Positions 16,023 through 22,546 of a stretch of 22,546 nt of DNA are shown piece after piece. This DNA comes from Elusimicrobiota bacterium (GTDB taxonomy: Bacteria > Elusimicrobiota > Elusimicrobia > Elusimicrobiales > UBA9959). The stretch spans positions 1-22,546 of the forward strand of contig DNQL01000081.1 of assembly GCA_003500765.1 (NCBI GenBank). Direction: 5' to 3'. Every line of letters starts with the position of its first letter. Position 1 is the stretch's first letter. Under the pieces are notes generated by a model that searched no databases, was not told where the DNA came from, and saw only the letters and a program-made list of their open reading frames with translations. A program made the position numbers and the translations under genes.

Positions 16023-17449
16023 TCTATCGCTCCTATCTGCGAGGTCAGTATTTCAGCGTAATTGGCCGGGTAGTGGACGAAGGCCCCGAGCGCCAGGCCC
16101 AGCAGGGCGAGGAAGGCCACGCTGGCCACCATCGAGAAGGATCCTTCGCGCGGAGCGCCCTGCTTCTCCTCTCCGAGGAAGACCATGTAGAAAAGCCGTA
16201 TCAGGTACAGGAGGGTCATCACCGCGCCCACCAGGAAAACGGCCAGCACGAACAGGCTGCCGGTCTCGGCCGCGCCGCGGAAGACCAGGAACTTGCTGAA
16301 GAAGCCGCCGAAGGGCGGTATACCCATGACAGACAGCGAGCAGAGGGCGAAGGAGACCGCCGTGACGGGCATGGCCCGGAAGAGGCCGCCCATCTTGGTG
16401 ATGTCCTTGGTGTGCGTCTTCTGCTCGATTATGCCGGCGCAGAGGAACAGGCCGCCCTTGGCCACGCTGTGCATGAGTATGTAGAGCAGGCCGCCGACGA
16501 AAGCGGTCTTGCCGCCCGCCGCCAGGCCCAGGAAGATGAAGCCGATCTGGCTGACCGTGGAGTAGGCGATGATGCGCTTTATGTCCTTCTCTATCATCGC
16601 GGCCCCGGCCGAGATGAGGGCGCTGAGGCCCGCGATCACCAGCACGCCGTAGTAGAAACCCTCGGAGACCACCACGGTCACGCCGAAGATCCTGGCGTAG
16701 GCGTAGACGCCTATCTTGACCAGCACGGCCGCGTGCAGCAGCGAGGTGACGGTGGAAGGCGCGACGCCGGCGTCGGGCAGCCAGGTCGAGAACGGCAGGG
16801 TGGCCGACTTCGAGAGTATGCCGGCCATGATAAGGACGGCCGCCATAGTGGAGATGGTCTCGCCGCGCAGGTGGCGCAGGTCCATGGTGCCGTTGGCGAA
16901 GTAGATCATCAGTATGCCGGCGAGCATGCAGAGGGCGCCGAAGACGGTGACCATGATGGTCTTATTGGCCTTCTGCACGTCGGTGTCCTTGCGGAAGAAA
17001 CCTACTAGCCTCCAGCTGGCGAAGCCGGTCAGTTCCCAGAACACGTACATCCAGACCAGGTTCATCGAGAAGACCAGGCCCATCATCGAGCCCAGGAAGA
17101 GGACGACCATCGTGTAGTATTCGGTCTGGTTCTCGTAGTGGGAGATGTAGTCCACCGAGTAGATCAGGATGATCGCGCTGGTGAAGGAGGAGACAGCCGC
17201 CATGAAGACCGCGAGCATGTCGGCCGAAAGGGTCAGGTCGAAGCCCAGCGGGAAGGCCAGGGTATAGGCCGCCACCTGCCCGTCCAGGGCCCGGGGCAGC
17301 AGCGCCGCCGCGGCTATGAAAGTCACCAGGCCGAGAGATACCGCCAGGACGTTCCTGGCCGGCGTCGAGATCCTGGCGGCCAGCGGTATTAAAAAAGCGC
17401 CCAATAGGGGCGCGAAAACTGCCGTTTTCATGATGGTGACGAGGTCCAT
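16019..17449 (-). CDS. Antiporter-like subunit, NuoM/NuoL type, first gene of the hydrogenase operon
   Basis: 476 residues, about fourteen helices. The antiporter motifs are clear: MYVFWELTGFASWRLVGF with the helix-5 glutamate (E139), ILSKSATLPFSTWLPDA (K214), SLLHAAVLVKIGVYAYAR (K245), SVAKGGLFLCAG and FGGFFSKFLVF (K386). The region before helix 5 (SVDYISHYE) recalls NuoL/MrpA, while the length and lack of an extension recall NuoM/MrpD. It is the first gene of the operon, with an AAGGAT ribosome site before ATG 17449 and a promoter about 100 nt upstream. It would pump H+ or Na+; the ion cannot be told from the sequence. Confidence 0.9.
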   Translation of the reverse strand: MDLVTIMKTAVFAPLLGAFLIPLAARISTPARNVLAVSLGLVTFIAAAALLPRALDGQVAAYTLAFPLGFDLTLSADMLAVFMAAVSSFTSAIILIYSVDYISHYENQTEYYTMVVLFLGSMMGLVFSMNLVWMYVFWELTGFASWRLVGFFRKDTDVQKANKTIMVTVFGALCMLAGILMIYFANGTMDLRHLRGETISTMAAVLIMAGILSKSATLPFSTWLPDAGVAPSTVTSLLHAAVLVKIGVYAYARIFGVTVVVSEGFYYGVLVIAGLSALISAGAAMIEKDIKRIIAYSTVSQIGFIFLGLAAGGKTAFVGGLLYILMHSVAKGGLFLCAGIIEQKTHTKDITKMGGLFRAMPVTAVSFALCSLSVMGIPPFGGFFSKFLVFRGAAETGSLFVLAVFLVGAVMTLLYLIRLFYMVFLGEEKQGAPREGSFSMVASVAFLALLGLALGAFVHYPANYAEILTSQIGAIE

Positions 17450-17547
17450 GTTTTATCCTTGGTCGGCGGTTCCCCGGGGACGGCCCGGCGCCGGAATAAT
17501 CTCAAAAAACCACGACGGACGGAATATTTCTTGAAATGTCTTCTCTT

Positions 17548-17577
17548 ATGATAACAAAAACATCCGCCTGTCTTCAA
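17548..17577 (-). promoter_or_regulatory. Sigma-70-like promoter for the hydrogenase operon
   Basis: Read on the minus strand: TTGAAG (17577-17572), an 18-nt spacer and TATCAT (17553-17548), in the AT-rich gap between the carboxyltransferase stop and the first hydrogenase gene. The -10 box matches consensus at 5 of 6 positions. Transcription from about 17541 would give a leader of about 90 nt holding two GC palindromes of 10 nt (17485-17494 and 17471-17480). No sigma-54 type box is seen. Confidence 0.5.
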
Positions 17578-17585
17578 ATCTCCGC

Positions 17586-19211
17586 TCAGAGCGGGATATT
17601 GCCCGGGCCGCCGGACTCGCGCCGTTTCTTGTTGCGCAGCAGCTCGAAGGCGTCGATCAGCGTGGCCCTGGCCGAGGCAGGCTCTATCACTTCGTCTATC
17701 GAGCCGGTGGAGGCCGTCTGGTAAGGCGAGGCGAACTTGTCGGAATAGTCCTTGGCGAGCTTCGCCTTGAGCGCGTCGCGCTCCTCGTCCTTGGCTTCCT
17801 TTATCTGCTTCGAATAGAGGATCTCGATCGCGCCGCGGGGGCCCATGACCGCGATCTCGGCCGACGGCAGGGAGAAGTTGAAGTCTCCCCCCATCAGTTT
17901 GGAGTTCATCGCTATGTAAGCGCCGCCGTAGGCCTTGCGCAGCACCAGCGAGACCTTGGGCACGGAAGCTTCCGAATAGGCGTAGAGCAGCTTGGCGCCG
18001 TGGCGGATTATGCCGCCGTGCTCCTGCGCGACGCCGGGCCAGTAACCGGGCACGTCGATGAGCGTCAGTATCGGGATATTGAAGCAGTTGAGGAAGCGGA
18101 TGAAGCGCGCGGCCTTATCGGAGGCGTTGATGTCCAGCGCGCCGGCCATGTGCGACGGGTTGTTGGCGATAACGCCCACTACCTGCCCGCCGAGGCGCAT
18201 GAAGCCGACCACGATGTTCTTGGCGTAGTCGTGGTGGACTTCCATGAACTTATGGTCGTCGGCCAGCCACCAGATGATGTGGTGCACGCGGTAGGGCTTG
18301 CGCGGGTCCATCTCGCAGAGCTTCTCGAGCAGCGGGACCTTGCGGTCGTGGGAGTCTTTTGTCTCTATCGCCGGGGCGGGCCCCGAGCTGCTGGAGGGCA
18401 GGAAGCCGAGCAGTTCCTTGACCTGGCGGAAGCAGTCGGGCTCGGAGTTGGCCATGAAATGGCAGACGCCGGACTTGCTGGCGTGCGTGAAGGCGCCGCC
18501 GAGGGTCTCGAAGTCCACCGTCTCGCCGGTGGCGGCCTTGACCACTTCCGGACCGGTCACGAACATGTGGCTGATGCCCTTCACCATGAAGACGAAGTCG
18601 GTCAGCGCCGGGGAATAGACCGCGCCGCCGGCGCAGGGGCCGACGATGACGGAGATCTGCGGTATTTTGCCGGAGGAGAGGGTGTTGCGCAGGAAGATCT
18701 CGCCGTAGCCGTCGAGAGAGTCCACGCCCTCCTGTATGCGCGCGCCGCCCGAATCGAGTATTCCGACCACGGGTACGCCGGCGTCCTTGGCCATGTCCAT
18801 GATGCGGGCTATCTTGTCGGCGTGGGTGCGGCCCAGCGAGCCGCCCAGCTGCGTGAAGTCTTCGGAGAACACCGCTATCGGGCGGCCGTTGACCTTGCCG
18901 AAGCCGGTCACGACGCCGTCGCCTTTGATGTGCTTGTCCTTGATGCCGAAATCGGTGCAGCGCGATTCCATCAGGAGCCCTATCTCCTGGAAAGAACCTT
19001 CGTCCAGCAGGTAGGCTATGCGCTCGCGGGCGGTCAGCTTGCCGCGCTTCTTCTGCGCCTCGATTTTTTCGGGCGGGCCGCCGGCTTCCGCCTGGGCGCG
19101 CAGTTCCCGGTATTTGACCAGGGACTCCGAGACAGGGCGAACTTTCTTGGGATGGACTTTCTTATCGGAATTCTGAGGAGTTCTTATCGCGTCGTCGTTG
19201 AGATCCGGCAT
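17586..19211 (-). CDS. Biotin-dependent acyl-CoA carboxylase carboxyltransferase (PccB/MmdA-like)
   Basis: 541 residues, the usual length for PccB/MmdA. Both crotonase-like halves are present: the N-half with EDFTQLGGSLGRTHADKI (117-134), DSGGARIQEGVDSLDGYGEI and the oxyanion loop GPCAGGAVYSPALTDF (191-206); the C-half with NNPSHMAGALDINASDKAARFI, DVPGYWPGVAQEHGGIIRHGAKLLYAYSEA and RKAYGGAYIAMNSK (425-438). It moves a carboxyl group between biotin and an acyl-CoA (acetyl- or propionyl-CoA, or methylmalonyl-CoA if decarboxylating). Start 19211 has GGAGG; the longer frame to 19304 has no good site and a non-family leader. The specificity position has Ile (I433), where propionyl-CoA enzymes typically have Asp. 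No biotin carboxylase or biotin-carrier gene is nearby. It may feed the adjacent synthase. Confidence 0.92.
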   Translation of the reverse strand: MPDLNDDAIRTPQNSDKKVHPKKVRPVSESLVKYRELRAQAEAGGPPEKIEAQKKRGKLTARERIAYLLDEGSFQEIGLLMESRCTDFGIKDKHIKGDGVVTGFGKVNGRPIAVFSEDFTQLGGSLGRTHADKIARIMDMAKDAGVPVVGILDSGGARIQEGVDSLDGYGEIFLRNTLSSGKIPQISVIVGPCAGGAVYSPALTDFVFMVKGISHMFVTGPEVVKAATGETVDFETLGGAFTHASKSGVCHFMANSEPDCFRQVKELLGFLPSSSSGPAPAIETKDSHDRKVPLLEKLCEMDPRKPYRVHHIIWWLADDHKFMEVHHDYAKNIVVGFMRLGGQVVGVIANNPSHMAGALDINASDKAARFIRFLNCFNIPILTLIDVPGYWPGVAQEHGGIIRHGAKLLYAYSEASVPKVSLVLRKAYGGAYIAMNSKLMGGDFNFSLPSAEIAVMGPRGAIEILYSKQIKEAKDEERDALKAKLAKDYSDKFASPYQTASTGSIDEVIEPASARATLIDAFELLRNKKRRESGGPGNIPL

Positions 19212-19274
19212 AATCCTCCGCTCTGTGGCTTGGGGGCCTTTACAGGCCTGCCTGAACCGTAAAAAGGAATATAT

Positions 19275-19304
19275 ATTATCTCTTAATCGGGGGCTGGTTG
19301 GCAA
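19275..19304 (-). promoter_or_regulatory. Internal sigma-70-like promoter for the carboxyltransferase gene
   Basis: Read on the minus strand: TTGCCA (19304-19299), an 18-nt spacer and GATAAT (19280-19275). Each box matches consensus at 5 of 6 positions. The site overlaps the last codons and stop of the phosphopantetheinyl transferase gene. Transcription would start near 19268, about 57 nt before the ATG at 19211. It lets the carboxyltransferase be made independently of the synthase operon. Confidence 0.45.
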
Positions 19305-19980
19305 ATACCAGGCGGCCCTGCAGCCCGGGTCCCGGGTCGAAGGCCTCGAGGGCGAAAGTCGGACGGCCGAGTTCCTCCCAGCGCGCCAGCGCCTTTCCCC
19401 GGAGGACGGGCTCTGGTCCTGAAAGGTCGGCGTCCAGCGTGTCGCATGAGAGCCCCAGCCCCAGCGCCTTGAACAGCGCCTCCTTGGCGGCCCAGAGGCC
19501 GGTCATGGCGGCGTCGTCCCTGCCTTCGCTCTCGGCGGGGCTGAAATAGTCGCGGTACCAGCCGGGATGCCTGGGCGCGACTTCTTCGATATCGAGTCCG
19601 AGGAAATCCGGACCGGCGGCGCCGCCGCAAACCCCGGCGGAATGGCTTATGGAGATGTGCCGCTTCTCCCCCCGGCGGACCAGGAAGGGACTGCCGGTCA
19701 GCTCGCGGTGTACCTCTATCTCCCTGGGCGGAACTCCCGGGAAAAAAGCGTCGGCGCCGGCCAGCTTGGCCGCCAGCCTGCCGCCGAGCCATTCGTTCTT
19801 TCTCTTGGGGACTTTCAGCGCCGACCAGGCGGCCAGTTCGTCCGGCGTCAGGAAGGCCTCCGGCGCCTCCGCGCGTACGTCCTTCACCAGGACGACATGG
19901 CAGGGGCCCGTCCGGAAATGAGCCGCCGCCGCGGAGAAGCCTTCTCCTTCGGCGGCGGCGAACACTGCCTTCGCGCCCAT
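19276..19980 (-). CDS. Sfp-type 4'-phosphopantetheinyl transferase
   Basis: 234 residues, the usual length of Sfp-type enzymes. Motifs: KNEWLGGRLAAKLA (61-74), TGSPFLVRRGEKRHISISHS (95-114), the Mg-binding FLGLDIEEV (D130, E132) and LWAAKEALFKALGLGL (W163, K166, E167, K171). It attaches phosphopantetheine from CoA to the serine of acyl or peptidyl carrier domains. It starts only 5 nt after the stop of the KR-DH synthase, so it very likely activates the ACP domains expected in the upstream part of that synthase, as PfaE does for PUFA synthases. No good ribosome site precedes the ATG, which suggests translational coupling. Confidence 0.93.
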   Translation of the reverse strand: MGAKAVFAAAEGEGFSAAAAHFRTGPCHVVLVKDVRAEAPEAFLTPDELAAWSALKVPKRKNEWLGGRLAAKLAGADAFFPGVPPREIEVHRELTGSPFLVRRGEKRHISISHSAGVCGGAAGPDFLGLDIEEVAPRHPGWYRDYFSPAESEGRDDAAMTGLWAAKEALFKALGLGLSCDTLDADLSGPEPVLRGKALARWEELGRPTFALEAFDPGPGLQGRLVFANQPPIKR

Positions 19981-19985
19981 CGCGG

Positions 19986-22546
19986 CTATATCTGAGTCGG
20001 GATCATCAGGTAATCCCGCACTTCGGCCACCAGGTTATGCGCTTCGTCGAAGGCGAAGGCGTCGTAGATGCTGCGCCCCTCGCCGTCGCGGCCCTTGTAC
20101 ACCGTCTTGAGGTAGAGTATGTCCGGCTCGTTCTCGTAAGGATAGACGGTCACGCGGCCGACGGAATCGGGCAGTGACATCTTCCTCTCGAAGTGTATGT
20201 CGCGGTAGCCGCAGGCCTGGAAGGCCGCCTCTATGACCATCGGGTGGAAGACCAGCTTGGGCCGCTCGCCCTTGAACAGCGGGGCCTGCGGCCGGCGGAA
20301 GACGGCCAGAGTGCCGTCCTTCTCGAGTTCCAGTATTCCCTCGAGCACGCGGAAGCTGGGGCCGTGGAAGTAGGTCTTGTAGATGGTCTCGGCCGTGACC
20401 TTGTACTTCTTCACCCTGGGGATGGACGGTTTCTCCTCCCCCTCCCAGGGTTTATGCGTTTCGTAGGAAGCCCTGGCGCTGAAATGCGTTTTGGCCTGTC
20501 CCAGTTTCACGCCCTTTGGCCCGGTGAACTCCGTAGAGATGGTCATGGCCGTGCGCTGGCCCTCGGGCCTGGCGTTTATGATGCCGGTGACCGGCTTATC
20601 GCGCAGCAGCTTTATCGGCACCTGGAAGCGCACGTCCTCCAGCGAGGACGGCACGCGCCCGGAGAATTCCGCGGCGCATTCGGCGAAGGTCTCCAGCCCC
20701 ATCACGCCGGGCACGTAAGGCGTGCCGTTTATCGAGTGGTCGGCCAGGTAGGGGTCCTTCTCCAGCGAGTATTCCTTCTCCGCCGCGAACTCGACGCCTT
20801 TCACGTTGGCCTTCACCTTCTCGGCGAAATGCCAGGACGACGGGGAGGTTCCGGGAAAGCCTGGGATGAAGGTGAGCTGTTTATCCCAGTCCATCTTGCC
20901 CAGGCTGCCGCTGAGCACTATCTCGGGCCGCTGGCCGTAGGCCAGTTCGTCGGCGACCGCGTTCATTCCCTCCTCGGGGTAGAGGAAGTCCAGCTCCTGC
21001 GACTTCAGGAAGGCCTCCACGCCCGGACGCGCGCCCATGCCGACCAGCGCGTAGGCGGTCATGTCCACGCTGAGGGCGCGGACGCCCTTATTGGAGAGCG
21101 AGACGCACATCTTGGCGATGTAGTCGGAGGCCGCGGCGTAATCGCTCTGGCCCAGGTTGCCGAACTTGCCGGCTATCGACGAGATCATCACCCAGAAGCC
21201 CTTCTCTTTTACGAGGCCGGACTTGAGGAAGTTCATGGCGCTGTGCGCCTTGACCTTGTAGATGAGCTGGAACTCCTCCAGCGCCTTGTCCGAGACCAGC
21301 TTTGAGCGCTCGAGGCCGGCGAAGTGGACCAGGCCGTCCACCTGGCCGTGCCCTGCCTTGAGCCCGGCCACGGCGGCCTCGAAGGCCTCCGGGTCGTTGA
21401 GGTCGCACTTGATATAGGTGACCTTGGAGCCGGCCGCCTTTATCCGCTGCATTGTCTTGTAGAGCTCGGCCGCGTCCTTGATCGCCGTGAACTCGCGCTC
21501 GAGCAGCGCCGGCGTGGGCTTGGCGTGCTTTTTCTTGACCTCGGCCCACAGCTCGGAGTTCTTGTAGGCCTTGAGCTGGTCCTCGGTCATGGCCGCGAAG
21601 CGCGCGATTCCTTCGCCGAGTTCGATGATATCCATCAGTATCAGTTCGGGCTTCCAGCGCTTGGCCAGTATTTTGGCGAACAGCGAGCCGAGTCCGCGGC
21701 CGCCGCCGGTGATTATTATTTTCTTGCCTTTGAGCGGGGTGCGCTCGCGGGAATAGTCCAGCAGCTCCGGCTTTGCCAGCATGGTGCTGCGCCTGGCGCC
21801 GTCGTAGCCTATGGCCAGGCGTTTGTCGCCGTAGAGCAGCTCGTAGAACGTCTTTTGTACCAGCGCTTCCGTCGGTGAACCCGCCGCGAAGTCTATGAGC
21901 TTCACGGTGGTCTTCTCCAGTTCCTTGCGCAGGCAGAGCGCCACGCCGTGTATGGCGCCGTATATCGGGTCGTAGACCTGGTCGGTCCTGTAGCCGAAGC
22001 CGCCGTCCAGCCGCGTGACCACGGCCAGGAAGGTGGACATGCCGGGTTCGACGGCGCTGAGCGGCTTGAAGAGGTGCTTGGCTGCCAGGAACAGCGGGAC
22101 CGTGAAGCGGTTGAAGTCCGAGTAGGCGTCGGTGGAGGACGGCGCGAACTTCTTCTCGGCGCAGCCCAGCAGGTAAACGAGACCCTGCGTGTCGGGATGG
22201 GCCGCGGCGAAGTCCTGCAGCGCCTTATCGACGGCGGCGGTGTCGGACCAGTCCAGCGTCTGGGAGTCCTTCAGCCGGGTCTTTTCCGATATGAAGATAT
22301 GGGAGTCGATCCGGTGCTTGGACAGCTCGGCGCGGTAGGCCTTGGCCAGCGCCAGGTCCGAGGCCATGATCAGCACGGGCCGGGAGGAGGAGTACTTCTT
22401 TATTACCTCCTGCTCCACGGGGGCGGGCGTTATCACGGGGATGTGACGGATATGGCGCTTGGGGTACTCCGGCGAGGGTTCCTCGTCGAAGGGCAGCTCC
22501 TGCTGGGAGGCCGGAGCCGCGGCGGGCGCGGGCTGGGCTGACGCGG
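19986..22546 (-). CDS. C-terminal part of a large PUFA/polyketide-type synthase: KR and DH domains
   Basis: The frame stays open to the right window edge, so the start is missing; the GTG at 22436 is internal. Numbering from it, an Ala/Pro/Gln-rich linker precedes it, then the structural half of a PKS-type ketoreductase (about 15-230), then the catalytic half with TGGGRGLG (243-250), a long insertion (about 270-335), SS at 419-420 and QSDYAAAS (Y433). A double-hotdog dehydratase follows: DHSINGTPYVPG (H567), HGPSF (691-695), HPMVIEAAFQ (E736 at the usual Asp place). Domain order KR-DH at the end matches PfaA/Pfa2 PUFA synthases more than typical modular PKS, which place DH before KR. A phosphopantetheinyl transferase gene follows after 5 nt. 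The product is unknown. Confidence 0.87.
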   Translation of the reverse strand, partial: ASAQPAPAAAPASQQELPFDEEPSPEYPKRHIRHIPVITPAPVEQEVIKKYSSSRPVLIMASDLALAKAYRAELSKHRIDSHIFISEKTRLKDSQTLDWSDTAAVDKALQDFAAAHPDTQGLVYLLGCAEKKFAPSSTDAYSDFNRFTVPLFLAAKHLFKPLSAVEPGMSTFLAVVTRLDGGFGYRTDQVYDPIYGAIHGVALCLRKELEKTTVKLIDFAAGSPTEALVQKTFYELLYGDKRLAIGYDGARRSTMLAKPELLDYSRERTPLKGKKIIITGGGRGLGSLFAKILAKRWKPELILMDIIELGEGIARFAAMTEDQLKAYKNSELWAEVKKKHAKPTPALLEREFTAIKDAAELYKTMQRIKAAGSKVTYIKCDLNDPEAFEAAVAGLKAGHGQVDGLVHFAGLERSKLVSDKALEEFQLIYKVKAHSAMNFLKSGLVKEKGFWVMISSIAGKFGNLGQSDYAAASDYIAKMCVSLSNKGVRALSVDMTAYALVGMGARPGVEAFLKSQELDFLYPEEGMNAVADELAYGQRPEIVLSGSLGKMDWDKQLTFIPGFPGTSPSSWHFAEKVKANVKGVEFAAEKEYSLEKDPYLADHSINGTPYVPGVMGLETFAECAAEFSGRVPSSLEDVRFQVPIKLLRDKPVTGIINARPEGQRTAMTISTEFTGPKGVKLGQAKTHFSARASYETHKPWEGEEKPSIPRVKKYKVTAETIYKTYFHGPSFRVLEGILELEKDGTLAVFRRPQAPLFKGERPKLVFHPMVIEAAFQACGYRDIHFERKMSLPDSVGRVTVYPYENEPDILYLKTVYKGRDGEGRSIYDAFAFDEAHNLVAEVRDYLMIPTQI

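Noticed and set aside
8067..17449. Annotation of the operon as respiratory NADH:quinone oxidoreductase (complex I)
   Set aside because: The NuoD-like subunit has both [NiFe] cysteine pairs, and there are no NuoE, NuoF or NuoG genes. Homology to Nuo subunits is real, but the catalytic function is that of a hydrogenase.
19212..19304. Longer start of the carboxyltransferase at 19304
   Set aside because: The extra 31 residues are not family-like and lack a ribosome site, and they overlap the end of the upstream gene and its apparent promoter. ATG 19211 has GGAGG at the right distance.
1..22546. CRISPR arrays, tRNA/rRNA genes, insertion sequences, phage genes
   Set aside because: I looked for regular direct repeats, cloverleaf-like segments, transposase motifs and terminal inverted repeats and saw none. 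The coding density leaves little room.

Overview
The window is dense, GC-rich bacterial DNA (well over 60% GC by eye) with short intergenic gaps, operons with 1-4 nt overlaps, and no tRNA, rRNA, CRISPR array or insertion sequence that I can see. The gene content (a Nuo-related [NiFe] hydrogenase operon, a PUFA/polyketide-type synthase, a DUF6754-type membrane operon, surface glycosylation genes) suits an anaerobic, H2-evolving Gram-negative-type bacterium. An uncultured lineage such as Elusimicrobiota is possible, but that is a guess from content. No marker gene fixes the phylum.

Left part, + strand. The window opens inside a polytopic glycosyltransferase of the ArnT/PMT-like type (1-1653), followed 1 nt later by a class I SAM methyltransferase. 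A promoter-like site at 2386-2414 then leads into a tight four-gene operon (2426-5970) of uncharacterised membrane proteins. The first carries a signal peptide, an Fn3-like domain, one membrane helix, a soluble domain that I recall as DUF6754, and a last helix. The second and fourth are polytopic. The third is a soluble domain held between two helices. Predicted topology puts the soluble domain of the first protein in the cytoplasm and that of the third outside. A strong symmetric terminator at 5989-6028 closes the operon and also serves the convergent minus-strand genes. This is the best candidate for an undescribed system here.

Middle, minus strand. A SurA/PrsA-like parvulin (6054-6914) is translationally coupled to an MscS-family channel (6925-7974). 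Upstream of these lies an eleven-gene operon (17449 down to 8067) that looks like complex I but is not. The NuoD-like subunit keeps both cysteine pairs of the [NiFe] site (RVCGIC and DPCMSC), so this is a group 4 membrane-bound, ion-translocating [NiFe] hydrogenase. The order of transcription is: NuoM/L-type antiporter, 622-aa NuoL-type antiporter, NuoN-type antiporter, NuoJ-like, NuoK-like, NuoA-like, small subunit (NuoB-like), NuoC-like, large subunit (NuoD-like), NuoH-like, NuoI-like ferredoxin. No NADH module (NuoEFG), formate dehydrogenase, CO dehydrogenase or hyp maturation gene is present. Ferredoxin is therefore the likely electron donor. The nearly full set of membrane subunits, including a NuoA homologue and three antiporter-like subunits, is unusual for a hydrogenase.

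Right part, minus strand. A large synthase enters from the right edge and ends with a PKS-type ketoreductase and a double-hotdog dehydratase, the C-terminal domain order of PUFA-synthase PfaA/Pfa2 proteins. It is followed 5 nt later by an Sfp-type phosphopantetheinyl transferase, which would activate its carrier domains. Next, behind an apparent internal promoter, comes an acyl-CoA carboxylase carboxyltransferase that could supply the malonyl-type extender. Together they look like part of a lipid or polyketide locus whose core (KS, AT, ACP) lies outside the window.
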